From contig OV050030.1 in NCBI GenBank assembly GCA_920105625.2, positions 412,377,034 to 412,441,033 of the forward strand: a stretch of DNA of 64,000 bases. Reading direction: 5' to 3'. Position numbers and translations under genes: made by a program. Below, one piece after another: positions 1-10,918 of the stretch. The DNA is from Clusia tigrina. Taxonomy: Eukaryota; Arthropoda; Insecta; Diptera; Clusiidae. Under the pieces are notes generated by a model. The model saw only the letters and a program-made list of their open reading frames with translations, did not search any database and was not told the origin of the DNA. How positions within the stretch are numbered: position 1 is the first letter of the stretch; the number at the start of each line of letters is the position of its first letter.

Positions 1-660
1 AACATCAGAAACCTTTCAGCGTTCTCTCATATGAAAGAGGCGTTTATTCATTCTCCATAACTCGATGGTAAATCAGTACAAGTGTTATCGTTTTGTATCA
101 ACTGAGTCCAGTTCGCTTTGAAGGAATTGATCACAATATAATTCATCACTGGCTGTCTCAATTCTCCTGAACTGAAAAATGGTTCATTCATACTTCATGG
201 AAAGCATTTCCTTTTGTATTTTCATATTTTGAGCACATTACATGACATTACAATTTGAATTACAATTCAATTCAGCTTTTGAATGAATTCATATTAATTT
301 ATAATAAATTTAACAAAATAATGTACAGTTGCATTATACTAGATTTCTTTAAAGTTTAAACTGTGTTTCATTGGAGATTTTGACATAATTTTTATTAAAA
401 AATTGTCGAATAGCAACTGCGTGTTTTGTTTCGTTTATTTTTTAATTGACACAGCTTCAAAGTTTTTGCCAACCTAAAACGTTCCCACTTGAATGTTTCA
501 AACCGCCAGAGCAGGTATTTGTTTGAATTTGTTCATGTTTATTTTTCTAGTTATTTACTTCAAATGAAGGTTGCATAATCGACCGTATTCACAATTGCTC
601 TACATTAATTTAATAATATTCAAGGTTAAGCCTAGAAATATGTTACAGCTTTGGCACCTT
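1..660 (-). repeat. Inverted piece of the segmental duplication (copy 1)
   Basis: The reverse complement of this stretch matches about 43.04-45.40 kb and the equivalent 28.3-30.5 kb. Shared stretches include the GGTTGGCAAAAACTTGGAAG / AATTAAAAAATAAACGAAAC block near 430-475 and the block ending in GATACAAAACGATAACACTTG near 80-100. The 1.65-kb retrotransposon of the other two copies is missing here: the flanks meet cleanly near 235-255. In copy 3 this segment lies upstream of a six-cysteine gene, so the matching gene for this copy should lie left of position 1. No gene is seen in it. Confidence 0.8.
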
Positions 661-1001
661 CGCCAGGAAAGAACGAAAAACTAGGTATATCATCTGCACA
701 ATATAAAACGCTAATAAAAAAGCAATTAAAATTAATGTATAATGGCTGGCGACTTCAATACGAAGCACACCCATTGAGTTATATAAAGACACCTTCAGAG
801 AGAGAGAGGCAAACATCGACACAAACATTTCTATAATCTAGCTTTAAAACGTTAGAAAATATAATTTGGGCATTTTTCCAACCATGCCTCTAACAAAGCT
901 GCAAACGGAATAATGTTAACGAGCTGGAGGTGTTCGGAAAGCAGAGAAGATCCGTTAAAAGACAGTTTTGACGAAGATGATGAATTAGAAAAAAAGTCCT
1001 T

Positions 1002-1365
1002 GATATCCGTTTCTCCTTAAGAGAGGAGAAAAAACCTTTTAAATATAAAATTAAATAAAAGCCTTTTATAAACAATGCAAATAAAAAGTGGCGCAGTCGT
1101 GAAATTATCCTTTTAAGGCGCGATAAAGGAAAATACAAAATTTAATAAAAAAAATTAAATATTGTTAATGGATTCTCGACCTCCAGTTGAAATTTAATGA
1201 ATTTGTTAATATTATTAAAAAAAATTATATTTTATATTATTATATATGTATATTATTAAAAAAATAATATTAAAAATTAGTTATAAAATTTTACATATAA
1301 CATAAAATCGTTTTCAAACCGCGATGGGGAAGAAAGTGAATTACAAAAATTAAACATTTTATATG
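1002..1365. repeat. AT-rich interspersed repeat with hairpin and PBS-like motif (copy 1)
   Basis: This direct repeat of about 340-360 bp is shared with 10919-11260. It opens with a perfect 8-bp stem, TTTCTCCT/AGGAGAAA, around a 6-base loop (1010-1031). It then has GTGGCGCAGTCG near 1090, which resembles the tRNA-Ser primer-binding site of 17.6/297-type LTR elements. An A/T-rich run follows, and it ends in a conserved block around AAACCGCGATGGGGAAGAAA. It could be an LTR-leader remnant or a non-autonomous element. No coding potential. Confidence 0.55.
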
Positions 1366-1560
1366 AAAGAAGAAGACATTTTTTTGTTTTTGGTGAAATA
1401 ATTGTTTAAAACATGAAAAACTAACAATTTCGTCAAAGATCTCATCAGAATTGAAGCGACCAGAATCTTGGTAAGAATTTAAAAACAATTCTTAAAAATA
1501 ATTTTAATATTGTTAATTCAATTGAAGCTATTGTAAATAAAATAAAATTGTTTTTTTTAG

Positions 1561-1770
1561 CCGCCCTCTGTGGTCTAGTGGTAAGCATGCTAGACTCATA
1601 CCCCGAGGGTCGCAGATTCAAATCCTGCCATGGGGTTGGTCTCCAAAATGCTTCTTTCTATAAAATCCTTGTCTCTTCGAGTCGAAAGCCTCTGTAGCTA
1701 GTAGTCATTCCACAAACATCTTGCAGTCATAATCAATTATGGCGTAAGATATAATAATAATAATAAAAAT
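1561..1770 (+). mobile_element. tRNA-derived SINE
   Basis: The head contains a perfect pol III A box, TGGTCTAGTGG (1571-1581), and a B box, GATTCAAATCC (1615-1625, one base off consensus), at tRNA-like spacing. A roughly 100-base unrelated body follows, and the copy ends in a (TAA)n tail (ATAATAATAATAATAAAAATAA near 1750). The 5' and 3' ends of the tRNA-like part do not pair as an acceptor stem, so this is a SINE and not a functional tRNA gene. The run TTTTTTTTAG just upstream is part of the AT-rich flank. Confidence 0.75.
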
Positions 1771-3450
1771 AATTGTAGAAAACTGGTTTTAAATATGTCT
1801 TTGGCAACTAGACAGGCAGCACGAAGGAAAGAGAGGCAAAATTTGGCGCCGAATTTGCACTCAACGCGTAATGCAACAATTGCTTTTAAAAGCAAGTACA
1901 GAGAGGCTCTCAGACTCTGGTCTGCTGGTTGCTTGGGATGAGCGGCTTGTTAACCTTGAAGAGAGCATTGTTGCTAAGCTTAACGGAGCTGTGAAACCAA
2001 AGAAGAATAAAAAAAGACAATCAATTCCCTCCATTTTTTTTTACCGTTCCGACCATTTTTTTGGTCACACGTATAGTGTATGTGAATTTATTGTGTTTGT
2101 TGTAAAAATATTCCATATCCCTGTAGTGACAATTATAGGCAGTCTTCAAAATATACTACTAAATTTAATAGTAAAAAATCAAGTGGTTAATTTACTAGTT
2201 CAAAACTTATTTATAAGTTATACAGTTACTGACTTCTGCGGAACTTCATTGCCGTGTATACTAAATTTTTCCTTTCTTGTCAATTTAATAAAAAAAGGAA
2301 GTAAAGACAAACAGTGCTTTTTATAATTTCCACCACTTTTTGTAATTCCTCATTTTAGAGATAAATCATCAATTTAACGCGTGTTTTAAAATATCCGCAA
2401 AATGTTCGCAAAGAAGAGTGGAAATGCGGCACCATGAATTAGCATGCTGAATTAATACACTCCTCATTTATGCACAAAACTGATTTTACATGTCGAGTAC
2501 ACATAATATATATATAATATGACTTTTACTAGTATTTTAACTAGTTGGTTTCCCTGCTGGGATGTTGTCTAAAATAGCGAATAATCGGAGAAAAAAATCA
2601 GAAGAAATCAGGGCTACGTTTAAATTAAACTTTTGGGGGTCACTTCATTTGAATTTTAAAAAGAACTGCGAAACTTCTAAAAGAAAAGGTGATAATAAAT
2701 CAAAAAAATTGTATTATTTAATTTGGAGTTGAAAACTCAAATGTTAACAAGTTCTAAAATTATAACTATTCTTAATGTAAAATCTGATCCAATTGCTTTC
2801 CATTTACACTTTGTTCACTGTAGACGCACCATAGTAATCGTAAGATGTAGAATCATAATTCATTGGTTTTTTGGCATAATATTATACTACAAATAACTAA
2901 AATAATTAATAAAGCATCATTTATATTAAAATGGGGTACGACTGCCCCAGTAACACCCTTCTGCATGTATATTTAACTATGGCCATGAACGCATGAAAGA
3001 GCACAGGGGACAGTTAAAAAATTAGAATTTGAAACAGAAGTAGACCAAGGTTAAGAAATTGCCGGTCAAAAGAGAATTCAACGCTTTTACAGTATTCTCA
3101 CATATAACAACAGTTTCAATAATCTCAGAAAAATCTTCAAAATAGGTCAAAATGCAGCTAAATTTCATTTATCGGCTTTCTGCTTTTATCTAAACAGAGG
3201 TAGTGTTTCTTTCTTTAATAATGAAGAAAACAATTTTTCATTTTGTCGAATTAATTTTTAACGCAACTGCAATATTTCGACTTGTGTATCTTGAGGGTTC
3301 ATTGACAATGAGAAATTACCAACCGAATTTTGTGTTTTCAGTTATTTTCAGAAGTTAAGTGAATTGAGGAATAACGATAGTTAGAGTTAAGGGGGGTGCA
3401 CTGTATTTTTACCACTACATACATCAATTTTAAAACCTCCTCACACTAGC
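1771..3450. other. No recognisable gene; AT-rich stretch
   Basis: A short open stretch near 1797-1945 reads like a basic N-terminus rich in Arg and Lys and breaks at a stop. A 151-codon frame at 1871-2326 becomes hydrophobic and low-complexity after 2030. Neither resembles a known family. A decayed retrotransposon gag start is possible but unproven. The remainder to 3450 shows nothing. Confidence 0.4.
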
Positions 3451-3474
3451 AGAACTCGCAGAAATACATTCAAA

Positions 3475-4240
3475 TCAACTGTCTGTTCTTATATGTTCTT
3501 TGATTCAGCTTTGTTAAGTTTTGGTTCGCGTAAATTGGGACGTCCGAATTGAATCCAGCATGCCGTAAACATAAGGTACCACGAGTAGTGCGTTTAAAAA
3601 CAGCAATACCTTTTAAAGCAAGGTTTTTATCGTAGGGTGAAGCTAGTTTTACCACTATAACTGGATGAGTAATATTTGCTTTGTTGTATTCACTCTTCTT
3701 CCTATAGATAGCCCTTACTGCAGGTGGAGTAATATCAGCGAAGGAACACAATTTAGAGAAAATACAGGGTAGATCCTCCTGTGCGATGCATGGAACGCCG
3801 CATATCCTCAAGTCTCATGCCACTGCAGCATTATCCTGCCTTGCCAACTGGGATTTCATTGCTCACCCTCCATACCAGGAACAGCACCCGAAGCAGACTT
3901 TTCGTACTACTCTACCCGCTTCCGGACTGCCACCAGTTCTCTTCGCAACTCAAAGACTTCAGAGCTCCAAGCGAAGACTTTATGTTTGAGAGTTCCGCCG
4001 CACTTTCACTTAAATTCTGCATCATCTGATTCTCAGACGTTTTCAATGCTGATCGTAGCTCAGCAACGATGCTCTCCTTCTGCCTCTCCATTCCACTTTC
4101 TGGCTGCTGGAACACGGCGCTCATAGAAAAACTCTTTTTAATCACGACAGTGTACGGGGTTGCAGGGGACAAGACTGTCTTAGACAAGGCCTTTGTTCTT
4201 ATATTCAGTTTGTGTATCAATTATGTGAAATATTTTGCTG
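3475..4240 (-). mobile_element. CR1/Jockey-like non-LTR ORF1 remnant
   Basis: Two minus-strand frames joined by frameshifts make an ORF1-like protein. The upstream part (about 4220-3912) is a Ser/Glu-rich coiled-coil-prone region. The downstream part (about 3811-3475) starts MRICGVPCIAQEDLP and carries the pattern 'pVIVVKLASPYDKN' typical of the nucleic-acid-binding domain (baculovirus-FP-like fold) in ORF1 of CR1- and Jockey-type elements. The same domain recurs at 18993-19325 with PNSVLIVKYLTPYDRN, so the two belong to related families. No reverse transcriptase follows on this strand. Inactive fragment. Confidence 0.6.
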
Positions 4241-4365
4241 GAGTTTCTTGACTTTTGTTTTACTTTTCTGGTGTTTACACTCCTATCTTTACTTGTTATT
4301 GTTACTAATCGTTAATATTTATTTGGTATATTTTTTGGACAAATTGCACATTTGGTAAATTCAGT

Positions 4366-5430
4366 TTAAATTAATAAATTATTAGAGACGATTTCAAACA
4401 CAACCGAACTTGTAGACAGTATTTTTATAATATTTGTTACCGCTTCCCGCAGAGTGACCGTCTTTGCATTCGCAGTCGTGGCTAATTCCAGTAGCAGCTC
4501 ACCTTTCTCTGTCTTACTTATTTTCTGGACCATTTTACCCAATTCCACAAGGCGCAGCTCCGTCTTTATTCTCCGCAAAATCTCCGCATAGGTTGTCACC
4601 CCCGTTCACTTGATGACACTCGCATCAGGTCTGGTTGACTTCGCTTAAGCGAGTGTCTTCGGCTTTGCCCGGGAGCGAGCACGAACCACCGTCCACTTCG
4701 GCTTTTTCAGTGTTATTCTTAGCTGCGACGGCCTTCACCATGGCCGCCCTTGCCGTGTCCGCCTTCTGCCTTTTGGGTACAGCTCGGCTCGTCGGGCTGG
4801 TTCCGTCGTCTTCTGCGTTTTAGCGGGGACACTTCGGTATTGCAATGGAAGCCGCGTAGCTCTTTGACAGTGGCGAAGCATAGGCTGGGACGTCCTTGTT
4901 CTCCTGCGCTTTCCAGGTTTGCACCTGATTATCGGCCCGGTGCAGTAGTGGTGGTTGAACGGTGACTATGCCATCGGCATCCTGTTCTTGTGCCACTTCT
5001 AGGCACATGTCGCGGATATTCGTCACCTTTCGTTTAATGTCCGAATGGACATTATGTTGCTCCGCAATGTAGCTGATAGTGCCTCGACATGTACAGTACA
5101 GTCAATTTTCCAGTAGCCTTCACTTCATCTTCTCTAGCATATCTGACCTGCACGCCACCCGCATTTGCATATCTCCTGGATCGCCCAGGGAGTTTCTACG
5201 CAATGTCAGTCGCTGGTCTTGCCCACTACTAGGCGGGGTCCGGTGCAGTATGGAGCTCCTGTTGAAAGGGTCCTCGACTCTTCTTTTATTTTTTGTTCCC
5301 TCGATTTTGTTGTTGTTGTTGTTTTCTTTATTATTTTTATTGTGCATGTATTTTGGGTGTCCGCTCAGAGTGGTTAACACTGCCTGTAATACAGTCGCTT
5401 TCCTGATTCCATGGTTGTCCATGCCGGAAC
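4366..5430 (-). mobile_element. Non-LTR gag remnant (R1-like)
   Basis: Minus-strand frames at 5422-5120, 5026-4820 and 4599-4366 form one broken gag. The last frame holds the pattern LGKMVQKISKTEKGELLLEL, typical of gag proteins of R1/LOA-type elements just before the zinc knuckles. The first part contains an Asn/Lys-rich low-complexity run. Stops and frameshifts separate the parts, and no zinc knuckle survives. The repeat at 5510-6045 lies immediately upstream in this orientation and is probably its 5' leader. Assignment to a clade is inference. Confidence 0.5.
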
Positions 5431-5509
5431 AGGGAGGCCATGTAAGGGTGACACAAGCTTTGCATACAGAAAAAGATCAGCCTTAGTCGTGAATGATATA
5501 TTCAAGCCT

Positions 5510-6045
5510 GCACCGCCCACTTAATGGTGTCAGACATCGTGCGTTCTTTGAGACCTGCCAATGTTTTAACGGGACGGAGGCAATTGTAACATTAAGCTGC
5601 TAGCCATTGAGAGCATGCCACAATCGTCAGCCCATATCCATCATTCCCAAAAATGTCCGGTATCACAAACTTAAGGCCTTACCGGTCTCGCCCTTTATAC
5701 CGCGAAGTGTTTGTCGCACAGCTGCCACATGCCTGGTGGACCAAGGTGTAAGGTTTTTTATTTATGGTCCAACGATGATCCCACGAAGTCCCTCGGTGGT
5801 GAAACAATGCTCCGCGTCCGCCCCTCGATGCTCCATCGTTGTCCACGATGCCTTTTCAGCCGCCCCTCCGGGTTCATCGCAGAAAGAGTCATCGCTAACT
5901 TTGGCTAGCAACCAGCGGTTGCTGGTATACCATTTTTCGGGGCCGCCACGAGGAGGCAGTGAGTTTTCCTGGAATAGTTCGCTGTAAGATCGCCCTGGTC
6001 TCTCCCTAGTGAGTGGCTGTCAGAGTCCTTACCTTAAGATTATCA
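5510..6045 (-). repeat. Repeat, inverted relative to 10413-10910
   Basis: About 500 bp align in reverse complement with 10413-10910. Shared blocks include GGTATACCATT, CGCCACGAGGAGG, GATCGCCCTGG and CCGTCCCGTTAAAACATTGGCAG (last one read on the minus strand). It sits upstream of the gag remnant at 4366-5430, so it is probably the 5' untranslated leader of that element. Short open frames in it are not conserved between the copies. Confidence 0.6.
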
Positions 6046-7125
6046 ACCCTGACCCCAACCTTAAACCACTGGCTCTGTCTGGGTAAGTTAATGTCACAGT
6101 GGAGTCGGTAAATACCTTAAACCACTGGTCTGTCTGCGTGTTTCACTAAGTGATCGGTGTGGGAGCCAACAAGTTTGGGCTCTGAGCTAATGTAAGTTTC
6201 GCTGGAGTCTGTCTGGAGATAGAGTCTTAGCTGGTGTTGCCTCGAGTGTGTCGGTAAGAAAAAGAGAGAAGAGATGCTGGCGTTTTTGGCTGCCACATCG
6301 TCCAGTACATAATATTGTTGTAGTAATGGCCAATTCCATCGGTTCCTAAGGCCACTGTTCATTGCGTTATCCCTGCATTGTTTTTATTAGTTTTATTTGC
6401 CATTGTGTCACCTTCAACATCTTGGTATTGTTTTTCCTGTTGTTGTTGTGGTAACACTTGTCCTTGGGTGAGTTTCACCATTGTGTTGTTGTTGTTGTTG
6501 TCGCCTTGTAATTGAAGTATTCAAATTTACTCTCGCGTTTGAACATTGATTTTCTATTGTCTTCTTTATGTCATGTACTTACGGCCGGTTGACCTGTACA
6601 TCTCTCTGCTGTGGCTGTATTGAATGTTGTCTTCTGTCGCTATATTGTTGTTGTTGTTTTTGCTGCTCGTATCGTCTATTCGTAATTTTGCTGTTAGTGG
6701 GGTAGATCGGCTGCCTTACCCTCACTATTTGCAGAAGATTGTCTATTGTATAATCACCTCTGGTGTGCGTGAAGTCTTGTTGTAAATCTGGAACCCTTGA
6801 ATTTTGACTTCTTCTGTGCGTTGTGTTTGTTGATACGTTTTCCTTGTCTTAGCCAATCATTGAAATCTGTATGACAGTTTAGTCATGTAGGTTTACTGGG
6901 CTCCCGACGTTGTTTGCAAGTGTTATTACAATTAACATGGGGTCGTTTACCTTTCTTGTTAATTGTTAAATTGTATGATGTTGGGGATGATCTTGCACTT
7001 GTATAGTTCTTGGTGGATCTCTGTGCAAAAGTGGATGTAGCGCTGCTTATTCATTGTAGTTAATGTGGGTGCGAAAATGTGTAATAATTTACGTTCACAC
7101 AATACTTGCATTGCAAAAGCGACAA
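6046..7125. other. No gene; T/G-rich noncoding stretch
   Basis: The stretch contains several TTG-repeat runs (6430-6510, 6640-6660) and no frame with family resemblance. It may be untranslated DNA of the neighbouring retrotransposon pieces. Nothing further is supported. Confidence 0.4.
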
Positions 7126-7374
7126 TCACCATCCCTGAAATTTTAGACGATTATTGGATAGGTGCCAGTATTGGGGTATCCAAATAAATGAGCACAAAGT
7201 AGTAGAAATAATATACACAATAAAAACAAATTGGAAACCGATGCAACTATTAATAGGAATTGCGCCTACCCCTAGATCCATTTTGGACCCGTTTGTGTAA
7301 ATGGCTATATAGTCTTCCGTTTCAAATTTCAGTGGCCACTCTTCTAACTGTGATGTCCTTGTGGTACTATGCAA
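7126..7374 (-). mobile_element. RNase H fragment of a non-LTR element
   Basis: The minus-strand frame contains IAIYTNGSKMDLGVGA, which matches the first catalytic block of the RNase H domain (usually YTDGSK) in LOA/I/R1-type non-LTR elements. The usual Asp is Asn here, and the frame loses similarity after about 20 residues. A short dead fragment with no accompanying domains. Confidence 0.6.
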
Positions 7375-8277
7375 TCTGTTGTCATTTGTATTAGTTCCAT
7401 CGACACTCCATATAACACCTTATGGTCGCTTAGCCCAGCAACCTATCGCTTTTAACCTTAATTAACTATTGCAGCCCTAATGTTTAATAACATGGTCAAT
7501 TATATTAACCTTCACACTATTACTAAATGCTGCACAATGACGGAAAGTAATCAAACTAGGGGGAAAAAAATTGCAGTCGAAACCGAGTCCGACACATTGT
7601 GTTTTTATGTCCATAGACTACCGAATTGATGTCCTGTGCCTAATTGATGTTGATGCAAAATTAACTCGTTATGTTCATAGACACATCTTCAAGGTAAGTT
7701 ATGTGGTTCAGTATCATGAATCATAGACTTCAGACAAATTTTAGAAGGTGTCAAATTTTTGAAATTTGCATCCCTGCTGCCAGTGACTAATTAAAATATG
7801 AGACTACGAGAATGACACATGACGGAAATACAGGCAAGGATTTGTCACTGCTGCATATTTATCATCCACTTCTAAGCTGCATCAGTGACAGTGAATTTTA
7901 GGGAGATTTGGAACTTTTGTCAAGAACCGTTGCAAACCATGTCTCCAAGATAAAAGTTCGCCTCAAGTCATTTCCGAACGTGTGCTCTCGATCTGATGTG
8001 GAGTGTTGTTCTCGCTTCACTCAAGGACATTACTTCATCAAATCTAATCAGAGAACTGGGCACGAGGGCACGGGGTCTCGATTGAGCGAGTGCATAACCA
8101 GTGACTCAAACTGTCCCAGCATATGGAGCGGGTGAGGAAATACAAGAACAGTGGAGTTGTATTCTTCGTTGTCACAATTGTGGGTCTTAGTGCAAAGAAT
8201 TATGTCTCAAGTGTTATAGAGATGTTATGAATTGAAACAAATAAAAAAAATTGTTGTTTGCGTTGCAATTTTAAAAA
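7375..8277. other. No gene seen
   Basis: Unique-looking AT-rich sequence. The frame at 7908-8135 has no family resemblance and no splice or promoter support. Confidence 0.4.
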
Positions 8278-8280
8278 CAT

Positions 8281-8286
8281 TTTATT
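8281..8286 (-). terminator. AATAAA poly(A) signal of gene A
   Basis: TTTATT on the plus strand reads AATAAA on the minus strand, about 95 bases past the stop codon of the six-cysteine gene at 8378-9898. Confidence 0.55.
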
Positions 8287-8377
8287 GCACGTTTCAAAAA
8301 CACAAATGAGGGAGCGGTCTCAGCTCAAAGTGTCATGACATTATTTTTGTATATCTGTGGGTGTGACAATTTCCTAT

Positions 8378-9898
8378 TTAAATTATTGGGCATATCTCGT
8401 GTTCAGAAAACCCCACATCTTCGCAACTCTTGTAGCTTGCAATAGTGTCTTCATCTGGAATGAAATAAAAACAATTCGAAAAAGAGAACAATTAATTCGC
8501 TTCTCTTATACAGATTATTGTATCAGCTGTTACAAACAATCATATGTAGTCATGTTGCGACTACAACAGGAACGCATCATCTAATTTTTAATTGTGAATT
8601 ATCAAAACAAAAGGAAAGCAAAATTATCAGTAAATAAAAAAAAATAAAATGCAGTTAACTAAAGCAGGATTGGAATGGATACGGAATTGAACAAACTTTG
8701 CTGATGTTTACTTGGTAATTACACCATATAAAGTAATTTCATTGTGAACCCGAGTCACACAGCTGTGAAGGTAGTATCAAACAAAGAGAGGAGACAAATA
8801 CACACTTGTATTCTCTCTCTTTCATGTTCTTATACACCATTTTCTTTACATTTGCAGCCGATGTTGAAATGAAGGATCGCGTCGCATATAAATTGTGTTC
8901 AATGTGTACTTACATTACACTGATCATTTTAAATAATAGGTTTAAATGAGAATTGTTTGAAATTTTATAAATTCTTCAAATATTGCTCCGAGTATTGAGA
9001 ATTATGTGCGAACAACCGTGTCAGCAACGGCAATTCGCGATTTCGATTGGCAACCAGAGTTACTCGCTTGGCAGCAAACAAACGCCCTACCTTAGTTTAG
9101 GCTTGCTGGAAAGTTGGCAGCGCTGGAAGTAAGTAAGGACGATTCAAGGCTGTGTTGCTGTTATTCCGTACAAATTTCTAAAGTTTTTATCATCATTTTA
9201 TTTCGCTTTTATCGGTTCTGCTGCTGTTTAGTAACTGATACTTTAAGGACTTTTACTTTTAATTTCGAAATTTTAAATAGAAATATCAATTGGGAAATAG
9301 CATTTTTATTCGCTTCTTTTAGACCTGTAATTTCCGTAAGTTATTGAAAGGAAACCACGTGCCTACCTACTGTTCAATAAGTACTCAATCGAGGATTCTT
9401 GCTACAAGTATTGCAACAGTTTCCTATACATCTGATGTACGCTTTCGGTCTCGCATAGTACTTACATTTGTCTTTTCTATTTTGTTCTTCGCGTTCACAA
9501 TGGTTCCTGAAAGTTCTAAAACATTTTCCGTTAAAACTACAGATTGCCTTCAAATCACTAACACATCCAATTTCAGTTTCAGTTTTGGTTTCAGACTCAG
9601 TTTTAGTTTTACTACGAAAAGGATTTCGGATAGCTTGCACACAGCTGTTCATTAATAGAGCTGAAAAATATATATACACAAATTATCTTGAATGTTCTTT
9701 GCCATAAGCGCTAATCATAATGAAACTCCCTGGAAGTTGCTTCTCCATCCCATGGACAACTAGGATAAGAAACAATCACCGAGAGATTTTATTGAGAATC
9801 TGGTTGAATCCTCATTATTTCACTTGCAGAAAAAAAGGATAAAGTTTGAAGGATTCAGCTGAACACTCACCAATTGCAATGATAGCGAAAAATCTCAT
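8378..9898 (-). CDS. Secreted six-cysteine peptide gene A (Kazal-like family)
   Basis: Three exons on the minus strand: 9898-9871, 9660-9466 and 8454-8378, with GT..AG introns, both phase 1. They encode 99 residues. The ATG opens the 28-base exon 1 shared by all three family members. Residues 1-19 (MRFFAIIAIALLMNSCVQA) are a signal peptide. The mature part has cysteines at 42, 50, 56, 64, 85 and 96, that is C-x7-C-x5-C-x7-C-x20-C-x10-C. The segment ICSFNGKCFRTFRNHCE resembles the core of divergent insect Kazal-type domains, but spacing is not canonical. Unlike genes B and C it has a 15-residue Lys/Thr/Glu-rich insert (residues 26-39) before the first cysteine. Only exon 2 and its intron read-through appear as a long open frame; exons 1 and 3 were found by comparison with B and C. 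An exported peptide, either protease inhibitor or signalling or effector peptide; function is not shown. Confidence 0.85.
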
Positions 9899-9953
9899 TT
9901 TCGGTCCGATTCGGTGTTCTTTCAAATTTTCACAAGTTTAGAAATAAAATGGT

Positions 9954-9990
9954 AACTGAACTTCACAATTTTGATTCCAGCTTTTTTATG
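9954..9990 (-). promoter_or_regulatory. Core promoter of gene A: TATA-like box and initiator
   Basis: On the minus strand CATAAAAAAG (9990-9981) is followed 33 bases later by a TCAGTT initiator (9959-9954). That is the usual TATA-to-start spacing in insects. Genes B and C have the same pair at the same distance from their ATG, giving a leader of about 60 bases. Confidence 0.65.
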
Positions 9991-9999
9991 CATTTTTTT

Positions 10000-10412
10000 T
10001 TACATTACTTGATTAAAATTTTTTCTTATTTGAATATTTTTTTTTATTTGTTGGTTTTCAGTTGTTTGTTCTTTTGAAGCTGTTCCGTTCGCAGTAGTAT
10101 TAAACAAAAAGGCCAACATTTTTTGTGGAATTACACAATTGAGTACGCATTTGCAGTTCCTGAGATTGCTTCAACAAATTTTGCCATTGAATCTATCACG
10201 CCTTCAAAGGGAGATATTGTATTATGGTTGAAATGATATTGGGACGCTATTCAAATCTTTGGAAGTATTCGCAATATTCCGGATAATATAATTTTTTTAT
10301 TACATTTCTATGCTCGCTACTGTAAGAAGACAATTTTAAACAAACAGATGAGAAAGATAGATAGATAGATATATAGATTAGTAGATAGATATATGGGGGG
10401 ATAGATAGGGTT
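10000..10412 (-). repeat. Upstream segment shared with gene C (inverted)
   Basis: The reverse complement matches about 46480-46940, upstream of gene C, with long shared blocks such as those around ATTGCGAATACTTCCAAAG and GAATAGCGTCCCAATATCA. It includes a GATA microsatellite (10355-10402) matching the CTAT tract at 46490-46570. The similarity stops at about 10412, where an unrelated repeat begins, so the duplication unit is broken there. Confidence 0.75.
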
Positions 10413-10910
10413 CAGGGAGGATAGTCTTAAGGTAAAGTTGCTGACTGCCTCTAGGAAGGGGCCAGGGCGATCCTTACAGAGAACTTCTCCAAGAAGACTC
10501 ACAACCTCCTCGTGGCGACCCCGGGCAATGGTATACCAGCATCAGTTGAATATTAGCCAGAGTCAGCGACGATTCATTCAGCGATGACCCCGGAGTGGCC
10601 GCTGTTTGAGCACCGGTGGACAACGAGGGATCATCGACGGACCGACGTGGGATATCATCCTTCATCCTCTGTTGAGAGACATCCTGGGACAAACGTTGTC
10701 CAGAACCACGATCTGAGCCCAGTAGGATCTTGGTGATAATGGCACTGGAACATATTTCGGATATGATGATTTGAGCTGGTGGCTGCTGTGACTGTGAGTG
10801 AAACGGCGGTCCAGATATTGCAGCAGTTGCCCCCGTCCCGGTAAAACCTTGGCAGGCCGGGAACTACGTTCTTGATCCGTCACCATTGGGTTGGTGGTGC
10901 AGGTTAGGTT
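10413..10910 (+). repeat. Repeat, inverted relative to 5510-6045
   Basis: This is the second copy of the putative non-LTR leader, in opposite orientation. No gag follows; it is joined at about 10917 to the AT-rich repeat. It interrupts the upstream part of the gene A duplication unit, so it inserted after that unit formed. Confidence 0.6.
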
Positions 10911-10918
10911 GAGCTTGC

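Noticed and set aside
1561..1640. A tRNA gene
   Set aside because: A and B boxes are good, but the acceptor arms do not pair, and a non-tRNA body with a (TAA)n tail follows, as in a SINE.
9374..9679. Single-exon reading of gene A (101 codons, ten cysteines)
   Set aside because: The frame reads into intron 2 after residue Lys74; a GTAAGT donor shared with genes B and C ends exon 2 at 9466, and the extra cysteines are intronic.
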